From: Rhodospirillales bacterium
Lineage (GTDB): Bacteria > Pseudomonadota > Alphaproteobacteria > Rhodospirillales > UBA2165
DNA length: 39,350 nt
Assembly (NCBI GenBank): GCA_028823885.1
Contig: JAPPFK010000013.1
Location: 1-39,350, forward strand
Reading direction: 5' to 3'
How positions within the stretch are numbered: position 1 is the stretch's first letter; every line of letters begins with the position of its first letter. This document shows, in pieces, positions 9,253-19,849 of this stretch. A program made the translations under genes and the position numbers. The notes under the pieces are model-generated. The model had not been told where the DNA came from. It worked only from the letters and a program-made list of their open reading frames with translations, and ran no database searches.

Positions 9253-9645
9253 TCAGCCGGCGGGCGCGGGCGCCTCGCCCAGCATGAATCCCTTGGCGGC
9301 CTTGCCGGTGACGCCGGGTCCCTTGGTGAACATGAGCACCAGATTGTCGGGTCCGGGAGCATCGACGCCGTGCACGACGCCCGCCGGGACGAAGACGATG
9401 CTGCTCCGTTTCACCGGAATGTCGTCCTGGTCCTCGAAGGTGATCGTCCCGGAGCCGTCGATGACGTAGAAAATTTCGTCCTGCATGGGGTGCTGGTGGA
9501 GCACGGTGCTCTGGCCGGGGAGATAACAGACGATTTCACAAATCGCGCCCTTCGACTGGAGCACCTTCTTGCGGATCTGCTTGTCGCCGTTGAACTCGAT
9601 CATGTCCGAGATTTCGTGGCGTTCGACGGTTTCAGCGAGTGCCAT
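9253..9645 (-). CDS. Cupin domain protein
   Basis: MALAETVERHEIS...STVLHQHPMQDEIFYVIDGSGTITFEDQ...FVPAGVVHGVDAPG: cupin motifs 1 and 2. Confidence 0.85.
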   Translation of the reverse strand: MALAETVERHEISDMIEFNGDKQIRKKVLQSKGAICEIVCYLPGQSTVLHQHPMQDEIFYVIDGSGTITFEDQDDIPVKRSSIVFVPAGVVHGVDAPGPDNLVLMFTKGPGVTGKAAKGFMLGEAPAPAG

Positions 9646-10324
9646 TTTGGTTCTCCGCGGCTGATACGGTTTGCCCATTGCCAACCCGCAATGCGGCCTG
9701 AATGTCGGATGCCGGCGAGACCTTGCCCAGCAGCGCCCGGGTATTCTGCAACGTCGCCTCGTGCAGGGCCGGGGTATGGGAGGCGACGCAGTCCTCGGCG
9801 ACGACCACATGGAAGCCCCGGTTATAGGCTTCACGCAGCGTGGCCTCGACGCAGACGTTGGTCTGGACGCCGGCGAATATCAAGGTCTCGATGCCCCGGG
9901 ACCGGAGGTGCGCCTCGAAGTCCGGGTTGGTGAACGCCGAATAGCTGTGCTTGACGAATTGAGGCTCGCCGTCGGCCGGCTCGACCCCGAAGGGCTCATG
10001 GCCTCGGGTCCCCGGAACGCAGCAGCTCCGCTCGATCCCCGCTTCCCGCTTTCGCCGAAGGAACGTCGGCGGCACCAGCGCATCGTCGTAGTTGGCGTAG
10101 ATCCACAGCACCTCTATGCCGCCCGCCCGGGCGCCGTCGATGAGGCCCTGCAATGCCGGGACGATGGCCCGGCACGGCGCCGGGTCCAGGCCCAGGCCGG
10201 CCACGAAGCCGTCGGCGGCGCAAAAATCCACCTGCATGTCGACCACCGCCAGCGCCGCCCGGGTCTCGGAGAGCAGCCCGAGCACCGGGTTGCCGGAGGC
10301 CGAATCCCGTACCTTCGCATCCAT
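9632..10324 (-). CDS. Isochorismatase-like cysteine hydrolase (amidohydrolase of the N-carbamoylsarcosine/maleamate amidase superfamily)
   Basis: ALAVVDMQVDFCAADGF (catalytic Asp), FVKHSYSAFTNPDFEAHLRSRGIETLIFAGVQTNVCVEATLREAYNRGFHVVVAEDCVAS (catalytic Cys). Confidence 0.88.
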   Translation of the reverse strand: MDAKVRDSASGNPVLGLLSETRAALAVVDMQVDFCAADGFVAGLGLDPAPCRAIVPALQGLIDGARAGGIEVLWIYANYDDALVPPTFLRRKREAGIERSCCVPGTRGHEPFGVEPADGEPQFVKHSYSAFTNPDFEAHLRSRGIETLIFAGVQTNVCVEATLREAYNRGFHVVVAEDCVASHTPALHEATLQNTRALLGKVSPASDIQAALRVGNGQTVSAAENQNGTR

Positions 10325-11169
10325 CAGTGAATGGTGTCCCACACCGTGCCGCCGATGCCGCAGCGCATCTCGGCGGAGGGAACGTAGAAGATGGACCGGG
10401 CCCTGGTCCCGCCGGCCGCCGCCATGGCGACCATCCAGGCCAGCAATTCCGTGGTGCCGCCGCCGCCCGCCGCGTTCATCTTCTCCACCGTCGCCTCGCG
10501 GCACACCTTGCCGAGATCGCCCTCCTCGAGCAGCGCCATGAACCAGCGGTCGAAATCCTCGTCGAGGGTGAAGTAGCGGGGGCCGCCCGGCTCGTGGGAC
10601 AGGCCGCCGGTCCCCATGACCGCAACCCGCATGCCGCCGGGCAGGTCGTCCCGGATCGTCCTGGCGATCACCTCGCCCGCGTGGACGCTGATTTCCGGGG
10701 TCGGCACCGGCGGGCTGATGCAGTTCATGTGGATCGGCACCAGGGGCACCGAATAGTCGGGCGTCAGGTAGTAAAGCGGCACCGAAAAATTGTCGTCGAA
10801 CAGCAGGTCGTCCCGGCTGTCGAGGCTCAGGCCGGCCGCCTCCCCCGCCTTCACCAGGGCCTCCGCCACATCGGGATGGCCGTCGACCTCGTAGCCGTCG
10901 AGGGCCAGCCAGGACTTGAAGAACTCGGCCGGGCCCCGCCAGCGGGCCGCCGTGCCGACGCAGAAATCGGGCGGGTCGTGGAGCGGCTGGTTGAGCATGT
11001 GGTCGTTGGCCACGCCGACGATCACGTCGGGCCTGGAGGCCTGGAGATGTTCCCGCATCCTCGCGTAACCGCCGACGATCTCGGCCTGCTCGTCGTCGGG
11101 CGCCGAGCCGAGCCAGCCGGTGCAGCCCGGCGCATGGGCCAGCGCGATCACCGATACGATTTCCGCCAT
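10324..11169 (-). CDS. Class III extradiol ring-cleavage dioxygenase, beta (LigB-like) subunit
   Basis: ALAHAPGCTGWLG, VGVANDHMLNQ, PLVPIHMN, VAVMGTGGLSHEPGGPRYF; paired with a small LigA-like ORF. Confidence 0.85.
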   Translation of the reverse strand: MAEIVSVIALAHAPGCTGWLGSAPDDEQAEIVGGYARMREHLQASRPDVIVGVANDHMLNQPLHDPPDFCVGTAARWRGPAEFFKSWLALDGYEVDGHPDVAEALVKAGEAAGLSLDSRDDLLFDDNFSVPLYYLTPDYSVPLVPIHMNCISPPVPTPEISVHAGEVIARTIRDDLPGGMRVAVMGTGGLSHEPGGPRYFTLDEDFDRWFMALLEEGDLGKVCREATVEKMNAAGGGGTTELLAWMVAMAAAGGTRARSIFYVPSAEMRCGIGGTVWDTIH

Positions 11170-11180
11170 CTCTCCCTCCT

Positions 11181-11498
11181 CTACGACCGCTTCCTGTGCT
11201 CGACGATCTGGTCGCCGAAGGACCGCCTGTAGGCCTGGGCGGCGTCGCTCTTGCTGTCGTTGTCGGCCGAGCCGTGCACCAGGCGGGTCACCTGGGGCAG
11301 GAAATAGGAATGCACCCCCATCTCGCCCAGCGTCACCACGTCGACCGCGCGCCAGGCGGCCCGCTCGGCGTCGCTCAATCCGTACTGTTCCATGACGTCT
11401 TCCATGCGGCCGGCGAAGCCGGTGTAGAGCGCCGGGTCGCGCCTGATCTCGAAAATCAGCCTGTTCGATGGAAGATCGGGATCATATTCGTTTGCCAT
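11181..11498 (-). CDS. LigA-like alpha subunit of extradiol dioxygenase
   Basis: ~105 aa: NRLIFEIRRDPALYTGFAGRMEDVMEQYGLSDAERAAWRAVDVVTLGEMGVHSYFLPQVTRL, helical LigA/LigAB alpha pattern. Confidence 0.78.
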   Translation of the reverse strand: MANEYDPDLPSNRLIFEIRRDPALYTGFAGRMEDVMEQYGLSDAERAAWRAVDVVTLGEMGVHSYFLPQVTRLVHGSADNDSKSDAAQAYRRSFGDQIVEHRKRS

Positions 11499-11648
11499 AT
11501 CGCCAGCCTCCCCTATTGGCCTCCCCCGCCAGTTTGGCACAGACCTTGCCCGAATGAAATTCCATACGGCATCGCCGAAATTGACGATGGTTTGCGAACG
11601 AAGAACCGGGTCGAGACCCGCGCCCGGCGATGGATGAACCGGCCGCGA

Positions 11649-11669
11649 GCCATGCATTTTTTGCATAGC
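11649..11669. promoter_or_regulatory. Imperfect 21-bp palindrome, candidate operator upstream of the ligAB-like/TRAP cluster
   Basis: GCCATGCATTTTTTGCATAGC; matches 18 of 21 positions of the perfect palindrome at 29223-29243. Confidence 0.45.
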
Positions 11670-11970
11670 TGTAAGGTGTTGAAATTCCATGATTTATAAA
11701 TATTTTCCAATTCGGCGCTTTTCGCCGGTATAGTCATTCATGGACATTAATAGACATTTATTGTCACCCGTTCGGGAGGTAACGCACCAAGAAGGTCGTA
11801 CAAAAACGCATAGCTCGCCTCCGGACGCAAAACGCCGCCCCGGTAATGGAGCGGCAGTGGTCTATTCATTTAGCTCGGGAGCGTGCCGGGGCAAGGGGGA
11901 GAAGGATGCCGAGCTGGGCGAAGTCGTGGCGCGGCAGAGTCGTGCGGGACGCAGTTCGGATGCGAGACAG

Positions 11971-13275
11971 TTATCCATGTCCCCTTATCTCCGCGAACTT
12001 TCTGGCCGAGTCGATCCAGCGACGCAGGGGTTGTTCCATTTCCTCCGGTGCGGCTTCCTCGACCATGTGGAAGATATCGTAATCGTCGTTCCGTTTTTGC
12101 CACATCGAGAGCAGGGGCTTGACGGTCCCGGCGTCCTCTGCCTGGACCTGAAGTGTGCGGAACCAGCCCTCCCGATCTGCCGGCCCGTTGAAAGCGCGGT
12201 TTTCGAGCACGCGGCAGCCGCATTCCCGGGCTACGGTCCAGAGAGTGTGTAGTGGCGTTCCCCGGGGAACGGGGTCGGCAATCGGGATCGCTTCGGAAGG
12301 TAATACGTCGACAAAGCGGTCTTCGAGGGACCAGGGAACGGCCTTGAAGCGCTCGGCTTGCGGGTTCCAGCGAATGCTTGCGCCGTCCGGGGTGTGGCCT
12401 TGGGCGCGGTTCAAGAAGGCCCGGAGCGAGGTTCGAGCCGAGGCGGCCGGGCTCGCGAGGATATCCCTCGCCCATTGCGTGAGTGCTTCAGAGAGCCAGT
12501 CCGACTCGCCATCTGCTCCATGAGATCCGTACCTGGAGAAATTCCAGAGGACCTCGGCGAAGGCGTTGAGCGGATGGCCTTCGCTCCTTAGCCAGTCCCG
12601 CATTTCGCCGTAGATGTCACGAAACGGTTCGCCGGCGTTATGCTGGTCGAGCAACACGTTCTTCATCAGCTTGTCGAGTTGTTCCCAGAGTTGCTGCGTC
12701 AGTTGCGTTTCGGGCATGTCCACCCGCCGGTTCTCAGAGAGATTCTGCTCCGCTATCTGGAAGCACACCCCCCAGATGGCGGCGAGGGTTTCGGGACTGT
12801 TGCTCGGCAGGGTGTTGTCCTCGATCAGCGTATATCGCCACCGTTCATAGCCGACTCCTCCCTGACCGGAAATCTCGTTGAGGAAATCCTCCACGTCGGC
12901 AATGGGCACGTATGAGTGAAGCGACTGGAATCGTCCGTAGAAGTCCCGCACGATGTCTCGTGCACGCGGTTCGAGCTCGGAGAAGAGCCGCGCTAGGTCG
13001 TGGGTACGGTAGCGTTTATTGTTCGCGGCATTCTGTGGAACGGGCCGTCCGATCAGTTCCTCGATGGTCAAGTTGGCGTTCTCCGCGATGAGGTACTTGA
13101 GGGTTTGTTCCAATCCGCTGTAGGCGGTGGTGATCACCATCCAGTTGCGTGCGATGTCGGTGCCCGGATGCAGTTCGTGCGTGACGGGCTCGCTTTCCAG
13201 GGTCTGGCTGGTCTTTCTGTGCGCGGTTCGGAGCCGCTGCACTATTTCCAACTTGTCGTCCCTGGACATCGGCAT
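11971..13275 (-). CDS. Uncharacterised protein, possible HEPN-like N-terminal domain
   Basis: 434 aa open frame in lower-GC DNA; helical pattern (ARNWMVITTAYSGLEQTLKYLIAE...YRTHDLARLFSEL) followed by RFQSLH (R-x4-H). Confidence 0.7.
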   Translation of the reverse strand: MPMSRDDKLEIVQRLRTAHRKTSQTLESEPVTHELHPGTDIARNWMVITTAYSGLEQTLKYLIAENANLTIEELIGRPVPQNAANNKRYRTHDLARLFSELEPRARDIVRDFYGRFQSLHSYVPIADVEDFLNEISGQGGVGYERWRYTLIEDNTLPSNSPETLAAIWGVCFQIAEQNLSENRRVDMPETQLTQQLWEQLDKLMKNVLLDQHNAGEPFRDIYGEMRDWLRSEGHPLNAFAEVLWNFSRYGSHGADGESDWLSEALTQWARDILASPAASARTSLRAFLNRAQGHTPDGASIRWNPQAERFKAVPWSLEDRFVDVLPSEAIPIADPVPRGTPLHTLWTVARECGCRVLENRAFNGPADREGWFRTLQVQAEDAGTVKPLLSMWQKRNDDYDIFHMVEEAAPEEMEQPLRRWIDSARKFAEIRGHG

Positions 13276-13508
13276 TTTTTGTCCTTCCCTTCCGGAATGA
13301 GTAGTGTTGCCGTGCTTGGTTCGGAGGATGCGTGCTCCCGGTACATGAAGAACAGGTTAGGCGCGAATTTGATCATGACGTCCCTTTGTCGGGCTTTCGG
13401 CGGGGACGCACAAGTCCTGGACGGCCCGCGCACAATCGGCGGGCCAGTCCGCCGACCAAAAACGGCGCCTTTTCGCGAGGGCGCTGTTTTTCTTGGCATG
13501 TTCTGCAA

Positions 13509-14012
13509 TCAGACGATCGATGAGATTCCCGCCTTACACATGAGACGTACCGTACCCCAGGGCATCTCCCGGAGGCCCATATCGTCGAACCCGGCGGCAG
13601 CGAAAGCGCCAATGGAGGCGTCATTGGCGGGATCGGGATCACTCCAGACCGATAAGACTCCCGCCCGCGAGAGCAAACTGTCCGAAAACGAACGCAGCAT
13701 CGCGGTTCCATGTCCTAGGCCGATTAGCGCTGCTTCACCGATGAAGAGATCGAGCCCACGAGCACCTTGGGGGAGCTCTTTCCACTCCCGCTCCGGATCG
13801 GAATCCAGATCGTAGGTTTGGATATATGCGAACGGCTCGCCCGACAACTCAACAATGACGCATTCCATCCAGGAACGGGTGAGGTGCCCCTTGATCTGTT
13901 CAAACTCGCGTCCCGGATCGCCCCACCACTTTCGAACGTGCGGCGCGTTAAGCCACTTCTCTATAAGCGAGAGATGACTGGTATCGAAGGGCCGAAAGAC
14001 GTAGCCGGTCAT
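13509..14012 (-). CDS. GNAT acetyltransferase resembling the AAC(6')-I / Acetyltransf_8 family
   Basis: IEKWLNAPHVRKWWGDPG, GEPFAYIQTYDL, GARGLDLFIGEAALIGLGHGTAMLRSF, SDPDPANDASIGAFAAAGFDDMG. Confidence 0.85.
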   Translation of the reverse strand: MTGYVFRPFDTSHLSLIEKWLNAPHVRKWWGDPGREFEQIKGHLTRSWMECVIVELSGEPFAYIQTYDLDSDPEREWKELPQGARGLDLFIGEAALIGLGHGTAMLRSFSDSLLSRAGVLSVWSDPDPANDASIGAFAAAGFDDMGLREMPWGTVRLMCKAGISSIV

Positions 14013-14030
14013 TCGGCCCTCACGACAAAC

Positions 14031-16049
<2,019 letters not shown>

Positions 16050-16156
16050 GAGTTCCCCGCTTGCTTCCTGATCCTCTCGCCCCGGGTGTCCCGGAGCGCG
16101 TTCCCCTGCCGGTCCCCGCGGGCCCGGCCCTCGATGAATGACGATACCGCTTGGGA

Positions 16157-18016
16157 CTATGCCGCCGTGCCGGAATCCGTTTCGGCCGGACCGGCGTCCA
16201 ACTGATCGGTCTCCTGGACCTGCTGCTGCTTCTTCAATTCCACGAGGCGCCGGAAGTCCGCGTCATTCGGCTCTTTGCCAAGACGTTCTTCCACTGCCTT
16301 GATCTCGGCCAGCAGCCGATCCCGCTGGTAAAGCCTGAGCACTTGGTCCCAGCCTCTACGGGCAATGTCCAATGGTTCGTCCGGCCGGGCGAATGTCGCG
16401 TGGTCCAATACCTGTCGGCTCAAAAGGCCGCCCAATAGCGTCGAAAACCCGGTTTGACATAAGTGGTCATGCAGACCCTGAAAATCAAGGTCGGACCGCT
16501 GTTCGAGGGTCTTTAAGACCTCTTGGCGCAATTTGTCAAGTTCCGGGCTGGTAAAGTCGAGGACTCCCAACCGTTCGCCGATGTCGTCCATCATCTCCGG
16601 ATGGGTGATCAGAACCACCAGAAGAATGCGTTCGCGCAGCGAAATCCGGTCGATTTTGGCGCCCGCGCCCGCCGCTTCGTCGATCTGCACCGAGCTTGAC
16701 GCGGGCCTCGTCCCGCCCGCCGCCCCGCCCGCCCGGGCTTTGCGCATTTCCTGCCACAAACGGTCCTTGAACGTGCTGAGATAGTGCCCGCGCACCGTTT
16801 CGTCGGCGATCTTGAACGCCTGGTCCTTGAGCTTCTTCTCGATCCACGCCCGGTCGTCCGGGTCGTTCAACGGCTTGCCCGCCCGCTCCATGCGCCAGAT
16901 GACCTCCGACAAGGGCACCGCCCCGTTCAGCAGGTCCCCCATGGCGTCGGGGCCCCGGGTCCGGATCAGGCTGTCCGGGTCCTGGCCGGCGGGCAGGAAG
17001 GCGAACCGCAGCGTGTGTCCGGCGTTGAGAATGGGCAGCGCCCGCTCCGCCGCCCGGGACGCCGCCCGCTCGCCCGCATTGTCGCCGTCGAAGCACAGGA
17101 TGGGCTCGCGGGAGAACCGCCACACCAGCCTGATCTGGTCCTCGGTGAGCGCCGTGCCGAGGGGCGCGACGGCGGTCCGGAACCCGGCCTGCTGCAGCGC
17201 CAGCACGTCGGTGTAGCCCTCGACGATGACCATGGGATAGTCCCGGGCGTGCGCCCGGGCCTGATAGAGGCCGTAGAGCAGCCGGCCTTTCTGGAACACC
17301 GGGGTCTCGGGCGAGTTCAAATATTTGGGCGCGTTGGAGCCGGGGTCGGCATCGAGGATGCGCCCGCCGAAGGCGACGACCCGGCCGCGGCCGTCCAGGA
17401 TCGGGAACATCACCCGGCCCCGGAACCGGTCGTATGGCGGGCGGTCCTGGTCTTCCGGCTGCACCACCAGCCCGGCCTCCAGGAGCTTCTCGTCGGGGGC
17501 GCCGTCCTTGGTCAGCGCCGCCTTCAGGGCCCCCCGTCCGTCGGGGGCGAAGCCCAGCCGGTAGGCCTTGACGGTCTCCTCGGTCAGACCCCGCTCCAGC
17601 AAATATTGCAGCGCCCGCTTGCCCTCGGGCATGCGAAGCTGCTTCTCGAAATAGAGCGCGGCGGCCTCCAGCACGCCGTAGAGGCCCTTGGCGCGCTCGT
17701 TCCGGGCCCGTTCCTCCGGCGAATCCTGGGGCACCTCCATGCCGGCTTCCGCCGCCAGCCGCTCGACCGCTTCGGGGAACGACAGGTTCTCGGTCTCCAT
17801 GACGAAGTCGAAGACGCTGCCGTGGGCACCGCAGCCGAAGCAGTGATAGAAGCCCTTCTCCTCGTTGACCGTGAAGGACGGCGTCTTTTCGTTGTGGAAC
17901 GGACACAGGCCCGAATGCTCGCGGCCCGCGCGCTTCAGGGCGACGCGCTTGCCGATCACCGAGACCAGGCCGACCCGCGCCTTGAGCTCGTCCAGAAAGT
18001 GAGGAGAAAACGCCAT
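16157..18016 (-). CDS. dnaG: DNA primase
   Basis: Zinc-binding [51 protein letters not shown]; directly upstream of rpoD. Confidence 0.99.
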   Translation of the reverse strand: MAFSPHFLDELKARVGLVSVIGKRVALKRAGREHSGLCPFHNEKTPSFTVNEEKGFYHCFGCGAHGSVFDFVMETENLSFPEAVERLAAEAGMEVPQDSPEERARNERAKGLYGVLEAAALYFEKQLRMPEGKRALQYLLERGLTEETVKAYRLGFAPDGRGALKAALTKDGAPDEKLLEAGLVVQPEDQDRPPYDRFRGRVMFPILDGRGRVVAFGGRILDADPGSNAPKYLNSPETPVFQKGRLLYGLYQARAHARDYPMVIVEGYTDVLALQQAGFRTAVAPLGTALTEDQIRLVWRFSREPILCFDGDNAGERAASRAAERALPILNAGHTLRFAFLPAGQDPDSLIRTRGPDAMGDLLNGAVPLSEVIWRMERAGKPLNDPDDRAWIEKKLKDQAFKIADETVRGHYLSTFKDRLWQEMRKARAGGAAGGTRPASSSVQIDEAAGAGAKIDRISLRERILLVVLITHPEMMDDIGERLGVLDFTSPELDKLRQEVLKTLEQRSDLDFQGLHDHLCQTGFSTLLGGLLSRQVLDHATFARPDEPLDIARRGWDQVLRLYQRDRLLAEIKAVEERLGKEPNDADFRRLVELKKQQQVQETDQLDAGPAETDSGTAA

Positions 18017-18176
18017 GGCGGTTTTATAGCAGGCGCGGTTTCCCGCGTACGCGCGAGTTACGAGTTATCCCCGTGTTCCTTGCGATTCACAGGGGGTGCG
18101 GTTTCGGCCGCCGCTCCAAAATTACCCGAATCGTCATGCCCCGCCGATAGCGCGGGGCATCCAGGACAAAAAAATC

Positions 18177-18263
18177 TCACCACAGAGACACAGAGGACAC
18201 AGAGTTCACAGAGAAGGAATGGTTAACTCCTCACTGCCTCACCGTCTCTGTGGTTCAAGAATT
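18177..18263. repeat. Short non-coding member of the ACCACAGAG inverted-repeat family (solo, right end truncated)
   Basis: TCACCACAGAGACACAGAGGACACAGAGTTCACAGAGAAGGAATGGTTAACTCCTCACTGCCTCACCGTCTCTGTGGTTCAAGAATTG: both halves match the flanks of the GxxExxY gene at 21044-21546 with the coding part missing. Confidence 0.75.
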
Positions 18264-18298
18264 GAAAATCCGGCCCCCCGGACCTGCGCCGGGGTATA

Positions 18299-18447
18299 AC
18301 GCACTCCTTTTAGGGCACACTCCAGCCGTCATGCCCGTGCTTGACACGGGCATCCACGCCTTGCGGGACAGCGGCACACGTGGATGGCCGGGTCTAGCGC
18401 CCGGCCATGACGCACTCCTTTTAGGGCACACTCCAGCCGTCATGCCC
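18299..18447 (+). repeat. Direct repeat pair, period 111 bp, ACGCACTCCTTTTAGGGCACACTCCAGCCGTCATGCCC
   Basis: Identical ~38-bp units at 18299-18336 and 18410-18447. Confidence 0.9.
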
Positions 18448-18472
18448 CGCCTCCGTGCGGGGCATCCAGGAT

Positions 18473-18552
18473 ATTCACCACAGAGAACACCGAGGACACG
18501 GAGTATCTACACTCGAATCCGCTCCGTGGTCTCTGTGTACTCTGTGGTAAAT
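18473..18552. repeat. Second short non-coding member of the ACCACAGAG inverted-repeat family
   Basis: ATTCACCACAGAGAACACCGAGGACACGGAG versus reverse complement of right arm ATTTACCACAGAGTACACAGAGACCACGGAG. Confidence 0.8.
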
Positions 18553-18593
18553 TTGCAGCCTCTCCCCCCCTGACGGGGGCCACGGGATAGCAG

Positions 18594-19064
18594 TTAAATC
18601 GGTGTCGTCCACCATTCCGAGGCGATTGAAAGATCGCGGGCCTCCAAGAAGCTGCGCTTCGCCGCGTCGTGGTGACCGCAAACGACGACAATTTGAACTG
18701 CTCCCCGGTCCTTCAGTTCAGTTTGCAAATGATCCAACAGGGCCGCGCCCGCCTCCGCCCAGAGCTCCGGTGCCCGCACGACGAAATCGTCGATCGTACA
18801 GGTCAGCCCACCCGGATCGTAGACGGCGGGCGCTGACGCCACGGTTCCAATCAGCATTCCCTCCAGCTCGCCGTCATTTTCAAGAACCAAACAAATCGCC
18901 GAGGGATCATCCAGCAATGCGGCAAACCAGTCCCGTTGGCGTTCCTTCGAATCCAACGCCTTGCGCCAAAACACGGGTTGATGAGGTTCGTATTCGGTCC
19001 GCCGCGCTTCCGCCAGTCGGACCATCTCTTCGAGATCTCCGATGTCGGCGAATCGGGCGCTCAA
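18594..19064 (-). CDS. GNAT family N-acetyltransferase-like protein
   Basis: RFADIGDLEEMVRLAEARR...AICLVLENDGELEGMLIGTV...TIDDFVVRAPELWAEAGAALLDHLQTELKDRGAVQIVVVCGHHDAAKRSFLEARDL. Confidence 0.65.
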   Translation of the reverse strand: MSARFADIGDLEEMVRLAEARRTEYEPHQPVFWRKALDSKERQRDWFAALLDDPSAICLVLENDGELEGMLIGTVASAPAVYDPGGLTCTIDDFVVRAPELWAEAGAALLDHLQTELKDRGAVQIVVVCGHHDAAKRSFLEARDLSIASEWWTTPI

Positions 19065-19073
19065 GCGACCTGC

Positions 19074-19529
19074 CTATCCCAGCTTCTCTTTGACGATGCC
19101 GCTGGCTTTGGCGAAGTCCATCCGGCCGGCGTATTTCTCCTTCAGCGCGCCCATCACCCGGCCCATCTCCTTGATGGAGCCGGCGCCCAATTCGTCGATG
19201 ACGCCCTGGACGGCCTTGGCCATGTCCGCATCGGAAAGCTGCGCGGGGAGGAACCGTTCGATGATGTCGATTTCCGCCTGCTCCTTCTCGGCCAGTTCGG
19301 TGCGGTTGCCGTCCCGGTAGAGCTGGATGGCTTCCCGGCGCTGCTTGATCATGCTCTGCAGCAGGCCGAGGATGGCGTCGTCGCCGATCCCCTCCTGGTT
19401 GCCCTTGGACCGGTCGGCGATGTCCCGGTCCTTGAGCGCCGCCAGGATCAGGCGGCAGGTCGAGGTCGCCACCCCGTCCTTCGATTTCATGGATTCCTTG
19501 AGGGTGTCGCTGATCTGATCCCTGAGCAT
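19074..19529 (-). CDS. GatB/YqeY domain-containing protein
   Basis: MLRDQISDTLKESMKSKDGVATSTCRLILAALKDRDI...MIKQRREAIQLYRDGNRTELAEKEQAEIDIIERFLPAQLSD. Confidence 0.93.
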   Translation of the reverse strand: MLRDQISDTLKESMKSKDGVATSTCRLILAALKDRDIADRSKGNQEGIGDDAILGLLQSMIKQRREAIQLYRDGNRTELAEKEQAEIDIIERFLPAQLSDADMAKAVQGVIDELGAGSIKEMGRVMGALKEKYAGRMDFAKASGIVKEKLG

Positions 19530-19849
19530 GGGGGCCGTCTTCTCGCCGTTGCGGAAGGGCGAGACACTAGCCAAAAAGCGGAACCGGAGTCAAATCCCGC
19601 GCAAAATATAAGTAATTGATATTAAACGTTTTTTTCGGCGTTTTTTTCTTGACGCCAATGGCTTCAATGCTTTAAGCAACGCTTCCAGCCGTGATGTGAC
19701 GGCGGGGGCGCCCAATATCCCGTTTCCGGCAAGCCGGCGCCGGGCCCGGTCCGCCAGACCGCCCGATCCACAGCCATGGATAGACCGCTGATTCCGTTGC
19801 CGTTTCCGGCACCGGACCAGCCCGAAGACGCGAAAGAGACCGCCCGAGA

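Larger units (their letters stand above)
18132..18469. repeat. Cluster of REP-like palindromes (GTCATGCCC...GGGCATCCA type)
   Basis: ATGCCCCGC..GCGGGGCAT (18136-18160), ATGCCCGTG..CACGGGCAT (18331-18353), ATGGCCGGG..CCCGGCCAT (18384-18408), ATGCCCCGC..GCGGGGCAT (18442-18464). Confidence 0.8.

Noticed and set aside
11740-12252. 170-aa plus-strand ORF
   Set aside because: Largely overlaps the orphan minus-strand gene and non-coding upstream sequence; no recognisable domain or ribosome site.
18177-18552. CRISPR array interpretation of the repeated CACAGAG and GGGCATCCA words
   Set aside because: Repeats are palindromic, unevenly spaced, of two families, and there are no regular spacers or cas genes.
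19575-19700. T-rich stretch upstream of carA as pyrimidine attenuator
   Set aside because: Runs of T are present (cgtttttttcggcgtttttttcttgacg) but I could not define a convincing leader peptide or mutually exclusive hairpins.
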